DNA from: Wallemia ichthyophaga EXF-994 | Lineage: Eukaryota; Basidiomycota; Wallemiomycetes; Wallemiales; Wallemiaceae | Assembly: GCF_000400465.1 (NCBI RefSeq) | Contig: NW_008806285.1 | Location: 124,001 to 188,000 of the forward strand | Reading direction: 5' to 3' | Length of the DNA stretch: 64,000 bases | Part shown: one piece after another, positions 44,828 to 54,727 of the stretch | How positions within the stretch are numbered: the stretch's first letter is position 1 | Layout: each line of letters begins with the position of its first letter | Made by a program: the position numbers and the translations under genes | Notes under the pieces: generated by a model | The model's database searches: none | Told to the model about the DNA's origin: nothing | The model's input: the letters and a program-made list of their open reading frames with translations, nothing else

Positions 44828-45939
44828 ATGGTACGGAAGAGAGACTCGATAAAGAATAAAGTGAAGGAAGTTTTTAGCCCGTCTCCAACGCAAGAGCCAG
44901 TGGAGCACGCTGTAGACGACTCGCTCGAAGATGACTTATTTGCACAGCTCGATGCGAAGGAAGCTGAGCAGACATCGAATACGCCTTCTAAGACGCCTTC
45001 TCAGACGCACTCGATGAGGGAAGTTGAGGCTGAGGCTGAGGCTGAGCAGAAGAAGTCCCGCAAAGCCAGACGTGAAGTGGGTTTTTATGGCGTAACGAGC
45101 CATACAAACTGACTCTAGTTAAGGAGAAGCGTCTACTTGAAGAGGAATCTATTAGGCAGGCTGCTTTCGCAGAAGCTAACCTCCCTGAGAATGAGAAATT
45201 GGCTAAGGAAGCTACCGAGGAGGAGAAAATTATCATCGATATCTGCAACAAACACGCTCGGAAGATGCACGAAATCTCACCAGATGGTCACTGTCTCTAT
45301 GCCGCTATCGCTGATCAGGTCACCTGCGATAGTTTGCTCGAGTATTCTCCGCAGTTTCAGGTGGGCGTGGTGTTGATGTTGTTGGAACACTGTCTGACAT
45401 ACACATACAGGCTACTTACCAGGATATGAGGAGTACAGCCGCAAATTACCTCAGAGAACACGCAGATGACTTTATGCCTTTCCTTACAACTGCTAATCTT
45501 ACACCCGCTGATGGAGCTGACTCAGATGGTCATGAGGCTGAAGGTACACCGATGGATATTGCGCAGTTTAACAAGTATTGCGAGATTGTAGAGAATACCG
45601 GTGAATGGGGTGGTCATATTGAGGTTCGTTGCCTTGTCTTCTCACCAGTATATTCGCAACTTACAAAATTTGCAAAGCTACTCGCTATCAGTAGAGCTAT
45701 CAACAAACCTATACACGTCGTACAGCGGTCACATCACAATGTCATCCTCATCGGTGGTCGTGAGGGTGAATTCGAGCACAATCCAGAAGGCGTAGATGGT
45801 ATTTGGCTGAGTTTCCACACGCGTATGTATGGATTAGGAGAGGTGGGTAAAGCCTGTTTGATATGTGCCTGCTAACGTCAATGTGCCCGTCATGCAGCAT
45901 TACAACTCGTTGAGAAGGAAAGAAGACACAACGTCTTAG
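44828..45939 (+). CDS. OTU2: OTU-domain deubiquitinase, Otu2/OTUD6-type
   Basis: A cysteine protease that removes ubiquitin, linked in yeast to ribosomal protein monoubiquitin during translation. Exons 44828-45076, 45124-45360, 45411-45623, 45678-45842 and 45898-45939 give 301 aa. The N-terminal third is charged coiled coil. The OTU catalytic triad is seen as Asp and Cys in SPDGHCLYAAI and the His in LGEHYNSL near the C-terminus; NTGEWGGHIELLAIS is the middle motif. Because the downstream Met in SMREVEAE is also possible, the exact start is less certain. The acceptor of intron 1 (GTTAAG) was chosen to keep frame. Confidence 0.9.
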
Positions 45940-46318
45940 CTCGCAGCAGTATTGCTGTAAGATGCGGCTAATTGGCAATCGCTAATCGCCAACATTAGCG
46001 GAATGAGAATGATACTTGTAAATAGCCTCGATAAACGACATCGTGTACTCAAGCTGTCCTGGATTTACCACAATTCAGGCATACGGATCGTAAGCACTGT
46101 GTGTTTTGCTAGCAGATATTTCGCTCGCCCGCTATCTCCTCCCATCTCCCTTGCACCAGTTCTGCCACCATCATCGGCAACGAATAGCGATGAAGAGAAA
46201 TATCCCGAACGAGCAGTACGGATATCAGCGCAAGTGGGTTACCTGTGTTGCAGACGTCGTGTGCACTGGCTGATAAACTACATTCGCAGACATCCGCGCT
46301 ACGCTTCCCAGGATCAGC
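45940..46318 (+). other. leader of the Ctk1-like gene, with upstream ATG
   Basis: The 380 bp between the OTU gene and the kinase start include an ATG at 46190 that opens a frame overlapping the kinase ATG in another frame. A GT-AG pair at 46234-46289 (56 nt) could be a leader intron. No separate gene is recognised. Confidence 0.4.
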
Positions 46319-48409
46319 ATGGAAGGCGAGTAGATATGGTGACGACAGCAGATAGAACTGACGTAGACCGTGCAGTGGCTTCACAGAAGGCTACTCGCAC
46401 CAATCACCGCCAGCTGCAAGGCCACAAGAAGGCTACCGTAGTCCTGATCATACCATGTATAAAAGACATAAAGCCAGTCAGAATCACAAGGACAATTATA
46501 GATGGCAGAAAGACTACGAGGATTACCATCGTAGCGGCAGAAACATTGACTATGGCAAAAGCTATGGCAAGAACCACAGCAGCTATAGCAACAGGTATAA
46601 CGGAAACAACATGAATGATCAGAAGAATCTTAACGACTATGCTAACGCCATGAATCCTAACAATAAGTACAACCCGAGTAGCCCGAGGAAAAACCAATCT
46701 AAGAATAAGACTAAAAAGAAGAAGCCCAATAATAACAACAGCAACAACATACCACCGCAGAGTCGAAACTTAACGCCCAGCAGTCACATTGATAGACCAG
46801 ACTTTGAGCACAGGAGCATGCAGCCATTTGATGGCGATCCAATCGATAGGCACATCGATAATGTGATGCGAGGGGCTGGTGGAGGTGATAGAAGGTCCTC
46901 CTACGGCTCTTTTTCTCATTCAAAGTACTCTCACAATGGACCCCAGCCTTCGACAAGCAGGGAAATTTTACACCCTCCAACCAAGGGGACAGTGATAGAA
47001 GGAGGTAAGCATAATGACATCTTTGAATTCCGCTCTGATCGCTTCTGCAGCTAGAAATCGTTGGGTAGAGAATCAGCTCAAAGCCCAAGCTCAAACGCAG
47101 TCAGAAACACACCAGCAACCTCCCTCATCAAAGCCTCTATATCCAATACCGCCACCGCCATTGCCAAGTAAGCCACCTCCACCGCCAAAAGCTAGAAATC
47201 TGTCTCCGAAGAATCTTCCCTCTCCCAAGGAAGAAGACGTAGGCCCTATAGTACTTGGCTGGCATAATTTACCACGCTTCGACTTAAAGGAAGTCGATGA
47301 AAGCGCGTTCCAAGTGCCTGATAACATCACTGACTTCTACGACCGTCTGTGCCAAGTCGGTGAAGGCACGTACGGCAAGGTGTACAAAGCGAGGAACAAG
47401 GTGTCGAAGCTACACGTAGCTCTTAAAAGAATCAGGATGGAACAGGAGAGGGACGGTTTCCCAGTCACTGCTTTGAGAGAAATCAAGCTGCTGCAGCAGT
47501 CACATCATGACAACATTGTTAGGTTGCACGAGATGCTAGTGTCAAATGGTATGTACTGGTTTGACTCTTCTGTCCCGGTTGACGCTCTGCACAGGCTCAG
47601 TCTATATGGTGTTTGAGTACATGGAGAATGACCTCACAGGCTTGCTGCAGCATGGCCCACATCTCTTCCAATTGCAGCACAAAAAGTCGCTCTGCCAGCA
47701 AATGCTGGCTGGCTTGTCTTATCTCCATTACCGGGGAATCTTGCACAGGGACATGAAAGGCTCGAATATCCTGATATCGAACAAAGGTGTACTCAAGTTG
47801 GCCGACTTTGGTCTCGCTAGATTCTTTCACAAGCACCGCAAGGCGGACTACACCAACAGAGTGATAACTATCTGGTACAGGCCGCCTGAATTACTGCTTG
47901 GTGCTACGAGCTATGGTCCGGAAGTCGATATGTGGAGTGCTGGGTGCATAATGCTCGAGATCTACACCACGAAACCCGTCTTCCAAGGTGATAACGAGCT
48001 ACACCAGCTAGAGATTGTATTCAAAATGCTGGGCGCACCATCTCATCAGGACTGGCCAGGGTTTTCCAGCCTCCCGTGGTACGAATTGGTGCGACCAACA
48101 GGCAAGCACTCGTCTGAGCGGTTCAGGGAGACCTTCAAGAGATGGCTGACACCAGCAGGCTTAGAGCTCGCCCAAGCACTGCTGACATTTAATCCGCAGA
48201 AGAGGCTGTCGGCGAAAGATGCTCTGCAGCTGCCATTCTTCAAGTCGGAGGAACCGCTTCCAGAGCTCCCCAGCCATCTCGGCGAACTTCAAGGCGAGTG
48301 GCATGAGTTTGAGGCCAAGAGAGAGAAAGCACAGGCTAGACTGAAAGCTAAAGAGATGGAGAGCAAGGAGGGAACTGAAGGAGAGACAGCTAGAGAAAAT
48401 AGTGCATAG
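46319..48409 (+). CDS. CTK1: CTD kinase catalytic subunit, Ctk1/CDK12-type
   Basis: A cyclin-dependent kinase that phosphorylates Ser2 of the RNA polymerase II C-terminal domain. Exons are 46319-46329, 46367-47004, 47051-47548 and 47595-48409, giving 653 aa. The first coding exon is only 11 nt; it was chosen because it feeds frame MEGEPCSGFTEGYSHQ into the Arg/Ser/Tyr/Asn-rich N-terminus. The kinase domain (about 310-600) has GEGTYGKVYKA, a PITAIRE-like FPVTALREIKLLQ, catalytic loop HRDMKGSNILI, DFGLARFF, T-loop YTNRVITIWYRPPELLLGA and DMWSAGCIMLE. The HRDMKGSN and RVITIWYRPPELLLG text fits Ctk1/Lsk1/CDK12 rather than Cdk9/Bur1. The tail is Lys/Glu-rich. Confidence 0.88.
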
Positions 48410-48442
48410 TGTTTAAATTATGATGTAAATTACATGAAACGT

Positions 48443-49078
48443 TTATGATACTGTCTTCTTTACTTTGTCGAGCATGGTTTCCATCCTTGCGCCCATTTTT
48501 GGCTGATTGTTGTGGTTTTTCGAGTGCTGGTCTCTCCTTCTCTGGCGATGTGACGGTGCTTCTTTCTTTTGAGGCTGAGTTTGTGGCTGTGGTTGCTTTT
48601 GCTGAGGGTTATCGCTTCGCTTTATCGATCCTTCCGGCTTATCCCTTTCGCTCCTTCTCGCCTTCTTGGGTATCTCAGGCAGCTGTTGGGCTGGTTGGCC
48701 CTCCTTTTTCAGCATGTTGGCATACTCCTTCTTCACTTTGGCTTTCTGAATCAGCTGCTCTTTGATCTTGGAAGCTGTAGGTGGTGTTAGAGTGTCTGGA
48801 TCGTAGAGCTCAATCGCTCTCAACCCACCTTTGCCTGTATACGCTCCCTTGCCTGCCCTTCTGGCTACCGAGAATCCCTTTCTGTCCTGCATTGGTTGGC
48901 CTTTGCTCTTCGTTTCCACCATGGCCGCTGCGATAAGAGAAGGCATTTGTCGAATAGTTGCTAGATGTAGCACTGTTGCATTATGTGCTGCCATTATCAT
49001 CGATTTATTCAGCCATTCCCCATCTTTGTTGTTGCCTCTCAGTTGTAAATTGCTGTGTAGTGGATTATTCAAAGACAT
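48443..49078 (-). CDS. unknown basic protein, possibly nucleolar
   Basis: An intronless frame of 211 aa. The middle (about 65-125) has the text GKGAYTGKGGLRAIELYDP and PPTASKIKEQLIQKAKVKKEYANML, which looks like a conserved core. The C-terminus is rich in Lys, Arg and Gln and resembles nucleolar or ribosome-biogenesis tails. The first 50 residues look less protein-like, so the real start may be an internal Met (for example near residue 46). It is convergent with the Ctk1-like gene, 33 bp apart. I do not recognise the family. Confidence 0.6.
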   Translation of the reverse strand: MSLNNPLHSNLQLRGNNKDGEWLNKSMIMAAHNATVLHLATIRQMPSLIAAAMVETKSKGQPMQDRKGFSVARRAGKGAYTGKGGLRAIELYDPDTLTPPTASKIKEQLIQKAKVKKEYANMLKKEGQPAQQLPEIPKKARRSERDKPEGSIKRSDNPQQKQPQPQTQPQKKEAPSHRQRRRDQHSKNHNNQPKMGARMETMLDKVKKTVS

Positions 49079-50510
49079 TCATACACAATTTAAGTCCATT
49101 AATGAGTGCTTTCATATATTAATTGAGCTATTCCTCCCGTTGCACTCAGAAAAAGGTCAAACTGTGACTTGTCTCTACATATCTGATGACTTCAAATATG
49201 TTTATGGGATTACAGGGCAGTTTGAAAAGTTGATTAAGTATTATCGGATACTTAAAACTGTGTAAACCATTCGAAAGAATTGGTTTTGCTCGAGTCACCC
49301 CGCAAATGACCAAGTTATTGAGAAGATGAACGTAGAGATACCATATGCTGACAATTTGAACAAACTAGCAACACTTGCATTTTAACATCATTTTCAGCAT
49401 TCCGAATACATCCCCATATCAACCACCCGCTCAATATCAATCGAGTTGAATGTTATTGCTACCACCTATCTCATCTCCCATAGTGATTTACAAGTTTTGG
49501 TGATCTCCAAATAAAAAAGCTTGTCATATAGTTTTGAATGAGCCCTCTATGACATACCAGAATTGCTTCACCAAGCCTCCATTTGCACCCTGTAGGCTGT
49601 TCAGAAGTTGTGATCCGACATCGCTCTGTAGCACGGTCTAGGATAGAAATTTCGGATTTGACGCGCTTCATCAACAAAAAGTGACAATTCTAGCTGATTG
49701 AGACTGTAAGCACCCGAAATTCCAAGTATTCGGCCCTGTATACGTGAAAAACAGTTTAAGCTTAATGGCGTCTACAGGACTCAGAACTATGTCGAGAAAA
49801 AAGATATTGCTATTCCGCATCACTTCACTTTTGGAAGAGGAGATTTAGGTTAAGAAAAGGGGTGTATCAGCCCAGCTCTGAAATCGCGACTTTGGCTTCA
49901 GCTGGTGCATTTCGAGATTTCACTTAATGGGGGTGAAGGGGTGATTTAGACCGCATGTGAATCTTAGAATGCAGGATAATAGAAATTTCAAATTCAAAAC
50001 GCTTAGTTGTTACTCAATCACTACGCAAGGAGGCCATCATTGCCAGATTTGACATCGTCACGCTAATATGACGTACTTGAGGTGATCATGATCTATACGC
50101 AATTTGGTGTGAATAAATAGGAAATCCAGCTGAGTTACTTTATAATGTGGGGTTCTGTCGCTTGTTAACGGGGGCTCTTGGAAATTGTGTGAGATTTTCT
50201 TATGGGTGTGAGATGCTGAGCTGAACCCTCTCTGATGCTGCAAAGAAAAGGGGACATAGCATGCGAAGAGGTATAGCTTATGTGGCAATGTTGCAAACAG
50301 TCGACAAATTCATATATGGACTTGGCTTCGATGGAATGCTACATCACGTGAAGATTTGCAGAGCGCGGCGAGCGGCGAAGAAGTGGAAAAGTACAGCAGC
50401 ACAAGACGGTAACGAGAATCGATTCTCTACAGCAATTTTAGTTTCTGTTTAGAATTTTTATCTGCTTCCCCGATTTTAAGTTTTTTGGTGCGTGTCTCCT
50501 CACACACGCA
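49079..50510. other. 1.4-kb intergenic stretch before the U2 gene
   Basis: Largely featureless AT-rich DNA. It contains copy A of a degenerate dispersed repeat (49134-49235). Short frames such as 49471-49677 (-) and 50261-50452 (+) show no motif. No tRNA-like fold was recognised. Confidence 0.5.
49134..49235 (+). repeat. degenerate dispersed repeat, copy A
   Basis: About 100 bp matching 63870-63972 at roughly three bases in four, with a shared core CTCTACATATCTGATG. In copy A one frame reads CLYISDDFKYVYGITGQF; copy B has the same text broken by a one-base shift. It may be a fragment of a decayed coding sequence. Confidence 0.55.
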
Positions 50511-50512
50511 AT

Positions 50513-50520
50513 TATAAAAG
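50513..50520 (+). promoter_or_regulatory. TATA-like box of U2 snRNA gene
   Basis: TATAAAAG lies about 30 bp upstream of the predicted 5' end of the U2 RNA, a standard Pol II distance. Confidence 0.55.
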
Positions 50521-50546
50521 ACTGCGCAGATGCATCATGGTTCGTT

Positions 50547-50740
50547 ATCCTCTCTGGCCTTTTGGCTTAGATCAAGTGTAGTATCTGTTCTTCCAAGTTC
50601 GAACAACTTGGATCGCATAACTTATGCGACAAACGTTCGATCTAATTTTTATCCGCGTCCAGTCGCCCTCACTGCTTGCATAGGATGGCTGGAAGATGGC
50701 CTTGCGTTGCACTACCGCATGTGCCGTCAGCGCTCTCTTG
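50547..50740 (+). ncRNA. U2: U2 spliceosomal snRNA
   Basis: The 5' region reads almost exactly as U2: ATCCTCTCTGGCCTTTTGGC followed by TTAGATCAAGTGTAGTATCT. The branch-point recognition sequence GTAGTA is at 50578-50583. Stem-loop IIa (TCCAAG...CTTGGA, 50592-50612) and a perfect stem-loop IIb (TCGCATAA/TTATGCGA, 50613-50629) follow, then an Sm-site-like TAATTTTTA at 50643-50651. The 3' stem-loops with GCGTTGCACTACCGC lie downstream; the exact 3' end is uncertain. U2 pairs with the intron branch site, here with CTAAC/CTGAC-type sites seen throughout the window. Confidence 0.93.
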
Positions 50741-50875
50741 CTATCTCTATAATCTTCACATATTTTGCCATGTCTCTGTTGCTTTTAGCAGTGTTGACTT
50801 GATGAACTGTGTGGCGATGTAGAAGATTTGCCGCTATGTATTATACCCGATATACACGTTTTGTTTATTTCTTTA

Positions 50876-52291
50876 ATGCTTACAGTGATCAAGCACACTT
50901 GCTTAAGTGGTCGGCGCTACTCGACTCTGGTGAAGCCACAGTCAACAGTACGTTCATACCGCTTCTTTTAACCGCCTCACACTCCCGCAGCAGACTGAAG
51001 CTCTGGCTTATGTCTCGCATTCTACAGATCCGTGGTTTAATCTCGCATTTGAAGACTGGTAAGAAGCCATCGGAGACGAAGGCTAGCACACTGACGGACA
51101 AGACAGGTTATTCAGAACATCCAGCAAACCTTCACATGTGCTCTATTTGTATAAAAACTCACCGTCTGTCATTATTGGGCGTAATCAGGTGCGTGTGAAG
51201 ACCGTGAAGACTGTTAGTTGCACTTTTTGACACAAACAGAATCAATGGAAAGAAATTGATCTCAAGACGTTGAATAGACTCAATATCCCATTCGTCAGAC
51301 GGCGAAGTGGCGGCGGTACAGTCTTCCATGTACGTAGGTCTTTGAAGGGTGATTTAGTGCTTACGCAAGTCGCAGGATTTGGGAAACACCAACTACAGTG
51401 TAATGATGCCTCAATCGGTATTCAATCGGAGAGATAACGCTCAGTTGGTGGCTAGTGCTCTCAATGAGCTCAGCGTACCAGCAGTCGTCAACGAGCGCAA
51501 TGATATCGTTGTAGACGGCTACAAGGTATCTGGATCTGCATTCAAATTGACCAGTTCGCGCGCTTACCATCATGGAACAATGTTGCTGGATTCCAACATC
51601 AAAACACTTTCACAAGCGCTCAAGAACACAAACGTGAGTCTCATTCAATGCTATAATGTACGTGCTAAATTAACTCAGCAATCAATGGTCACCAAAGGTG
51701 TATCATCTGTTAGATCGCCGGTGAAGAACATAATCGAATGGCAGCCACACATTACGCACGACACATTCGTCGCAGCGGTTATAAAAAAGTTCGAAGAGCA
51801 TCACAAGGTTGACAAGAAGATTATTGTAGGTAGACCGCCCTCCAAGTCACGACTATTGACAATGTTTTAGGTGTCGGACATTGACGAGAACATTTTGAAA
51901 GAAGATGGCGGTAACCAGATACAGAAGCTGAAAGATGAGCTTCAGGTGGGTTCAGTGTATGTAAGTTATGCAAAAGCGTTAACCTCTTGACAGGAGTGGG
52001 ATTGGCACTACGGACAGACACCGGAGTTCACCAACACGCTCTCAACGATAATTGAAGGAACTGAAATTGTCGGTACTGTTTTTTGAAAGCTTTTCATTCT
52101 AATAAGTCTCAAAGACAGCGGAAATTACGGCAAAGCAAGGCAAAATCATTAAGATGAATGTGAGCGGTTTCTCAGAGGACGTTGGAAAGCAATTCATCGG
52201 GAAGAAGTACGCATTTATACAAGTAGAGGATATAGCAGCTTCCAGTGAGATGGATAGAAGTGTTGTAGAATGGCTGATTGAATGCATGTAA
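50876..52291 (+). CDS. mitochondrial lipoate-protein ligase / lipoyltransferase
   Basis: Attaches lipoate to E2 subunits or H protein. Nine exons: 50876-50947, 50991-51058, 51107-51188, 51240-51329, 51376-51633, 51679-51825, 51871-51945, 51994-52068 and 52115-52291, giving 347 aa, with introns of 43-51 nt. The N-terminus MLTVIKHTCLSGRRYSTL looks like a mitochondrial presequence. The LplA/LipB-type catalytic text includes NSPSVIIGRNQN, RRRSGGGTVFHDLGN and DGYKVSGSAFKLTSSRAYHHGT, with the conserved Lys in GYKVSGSA. The C-terminal part (WDWHYGQTPEF) is the small LplA domain. The last intron uses a GTCGGT donor. Fungal homologues include Aim22. Exact acceptor protein is not predicted. Confidence 0.92.
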
Positions 52292-52752
52292 AGAGGAGAA
52301 TAAATGTCAGAATCAGAGAAAGAAACAGATTAGAGATAACCATTTACTGCAAATCTCCAATTCTAATTATTATAGCCTTGCTAAAGCACTCACAACGACG
52401 TGGATAGGCGTCAGAGGTGAGGAATAATGAAGGCATGTAAAGAAACACACGCAGCTTTAAACAGAAACAAAGAAATACATCAAATGCATCAGATACTTAC
52501 AAAAGATGTTTCCTGCGTGTGAAGCTACCGATCAACCAAGACGACCACTAGACAAATGCACGGGAATTGCTATAGCACAAAAGCATAGCGAATATTGCAA
52601 ACTTTTATGCTTATTATCCGCAATATATTGTGCTGGTTTTCAAGGAAGAAAATAACATAAATCTTGCGCGTGATGAATTTTTAAAAAATGGCGTGCCCAG
52701 CTCAGAGCTCAGAGGAGAAGAGTTTTCTAGCGGACCGCCATTAGCCTCAAAA
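52292..52752. other. intergenic region upstream of RPL26
   Basis: About 460 bp holding the presumed RPL26 promoter and leader. An open frame reads into RPL26 from 52630 but has no ATG supported by the family, so the start at 52753 is kept. Confidence 0.5.
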
Positions 52753-53235
52753 ATGAAATTCAGCAGAGATGTTTCTTCAAGTCGCAGGGTAAACCGCAAG
52801 GCTCACTTTGCCGCTCCATCTTCAGAGCGTCGCAAATTGATGGCTTCTTCTCTCAACAAGGAACTTCGTAAGGAGCACAACATCCGCTCATTGCCTATCC
52901 GTAGAGACGACGAGGTTCTCATCGTCAGAGGCTCTAACAAGGGTAAGGAAGGCAAGGTTGTCCAAGTTCAAAGAAACAAGTTCGCCATCTTCGTTGACAG
53001 AGTTCACCGCGAGAAGGCAAACGGTCAAACCTCTCCAACTCCAATTCACCCATCAAGCGTCGTCATTACCAACTTGAAGCTCGACAAGGGACGTATGGCT
53101 ACTATTGAGAGAAAGTCCGTTGCAAAGAAGGCTGCTCTTGAGGCTCGTAACCAAACCAAGGATGTTAACATGTCTAACGCCGTACGTTTCTTTCCTCCCC
53201 TTTGACTTTAAATTCTTACTCACTTTCCTCAGTAA
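52753..53235 (+). CDS. RPL26: 60S ribosomal protein L26 (uL24)
   Basis: A cytosolic large-subunit protein near the exit tunnel. Exon 52753-53181 encodes 143 codons and a 51-nt intron (53182-53232) separates the last Ala codon from the TAA stop. The protein begins [19 protein letters not shown] and has [20 protein letters not shown], the KOW motif, and [16 protein letters not shown]. The length (143) matches the usual about 145. Without splicing seven extra residues would be added, so the intron is likely but not certain. Highly biased codons fit ribosomal protein expression. Confidence 0.93.
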
Positions 53236-53765
53236 ATTTTATAAGTTACGCTGCAAATTTACTTTGTCATGTATTGAAGGAACATGCACGAATACTAGGG
53301 CTTAATTTTTGGATTGGTTTTGGTGACTCGTTTTATGGGTTTTTAAGCCATTAGACGTATTCACCGTTGAGTAGATTTTATGGCTATCACGTCGATTGGG
53401 GTGGGGTGACTTAAGGGCATTTGATGAAAAGCGGAAGCTTAGCAGATACTGGAATCAGACAGGTTTTCTCTAGCTTAAGTGCATCAGCTACATAGGTCAG
53501 ACTGCATCGCCCGTCTCCCACTGACAACAGTAAATTCTTAAGCCATCTTGAGTGCCTTTGTGATTCGACTGTTGTTCTATGAACAATCTGAGATATTGGA
53601 AATGCAGTACTTTAAACGAAATATTAGCTTGTCAAATGTTTAGCACCCTTATCACCTCATTCAATGATTTAAATGGCAATGCATATCCCGGCTTAACACT
53701 TGCTGCCTTGTTGGATAGTCGCAATACCACTTTATCACTTGTTGAACCATATCAATCATCGAAAA
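53236..53765. other. intergenic region between RPL26 and V-ATPase D gene
   Basis: About 530 bp without a supported gene. A frame at 53579-53806 runs into the V-ATPase gene but is a shadow. No RNA gene recognised. Confidence 0.5.
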
Positions 53766-54700
53766 ATGTCCGAAAACAACCAGAGAGAGGCTGTGGTACG
53801 TCTTAATGGAGTATCACTACCTATACATCTGACAAGCGTACAAGTTCCCAACCAGAATGGTACTAAACGTCATGAATCACGTTGTTGATTAGCTGACGAG
53901 AAACGCAGGCTTTAACCAATACCAAGAACAGACTAAAGGGAGCACAAACTGGTCACTCACTTCTCGCTAAAAAGAGAGACGCTCTCATGATTCGATTTAG
54001 AGCGATTCTCAAGAAAGTCGAAGAGGTTGGCATTATATTGTACACGAGCAGAGCTAGGTTGACAAAATCCAGGCTAAACTTAAGATGGGTAAAGTTATGC
54101 AAGTTGCAGCATTTTCATTAGCAGAAGTTAACTATGTCGCTGGAGATATATCTTATCAAGTACAAGAGAGTGCCAAGAGACCGCAATTGACAGTGAAAGC
54201 TAAGCAGGAGAATGTTTCTGGTGTAACATTACCAGGTTTTGAAATAGAGCGTGAACAATCAAACGAATTCTCACTTACTGGACTGGGAAGAGGTGGTCAG
54301 AAGATACAGAAGTGCAAAGAGACGTACGCTAAAGCTATTGAAACGCTTGTGGAATTGGCATCGCTGCAGGTATTTCATAAATACTCAAGCAGGTACTCTA
54401 TTGACATTAATTCAGACTGCTTTCATGATACTTGATGATGTTATCAGAGTCACAAATAGGCGTGTCAATGCGATAGAACACGTTGTACTTCCAAAACTTG
54501 AGAATACAATCAAATATATCAACTCAGAGCTTGATGAAATGGACAGAGAGGAATTCTTTAGGCTCAAGAAGATTCAATCCAAGAAGAAGAAGGGTGGAGA
54601 CTCAGAGCAAGATACCATCGACCAAGGAGAATACACGCAAGACCAGGCAGGCGGTGCAGACATATTAGATCAAGGAAAAGATGAGGATGTCATTTTCTAG
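53766..54700 (+). CDS. VMA8: V-type H+-ATPase subunit D
   Basis: The central-stalk subunit that couples ATP hydrolysis to proton pumping into the vacuole. Exons are 53766-53795, 53845-53859, 53909-54025, 54073-54369 and 54416-54700, giving 247 aa. The 15-nt exon 2 encodes exactly Phe-Pro-Thr-Arg-Met, which is invariant in the family and joins to ALTNTKNRLKGAQTGHSLL. Later blocks are MGKVMQVAAFSLAEV, ASLQTAFMILDDVIRVTNRRVNAIEHV and MDREEFFRLKKIQ. Long helices form the coiled shaft. The acidic C-terminal tail is variable. Upstream of exon 3 the other introns are 46-49 nt. Confidence 0.93.
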
Positions 54701-54727
54701 TATTGTATCTTCTGTTTGATAGCACTC

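Noticed and set aside
46003-46614. Long frame overlapping the Ctk1-like leader and N-terminus
   Set aside because: Its reading frame is different from that of the kinase, and its end is an out-of-frame reading of the kinase exon; only its upstream ATG is noted as a possible regulatory ORF.
48831-49265. Plus frame that runs through repeat copy A
   Set aside because: Most of it is antisense to the minus-strand unknown gene; only the last part has protein-like text shared with copy B, so it is reported as a repeat rather than a gene.
50530-50802. Plus-strand open frame of 90 codons at the U2 locus
   Set aside because: The sequence is a clear U2 snRNA with conserved stem-loops; the frame is incidental.
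52630-52752. Upstream extension of RPL26
   Set aside because: The open frame continues 41 codons upstream but has no family support; uL24 proteins begin at the MKF used here.
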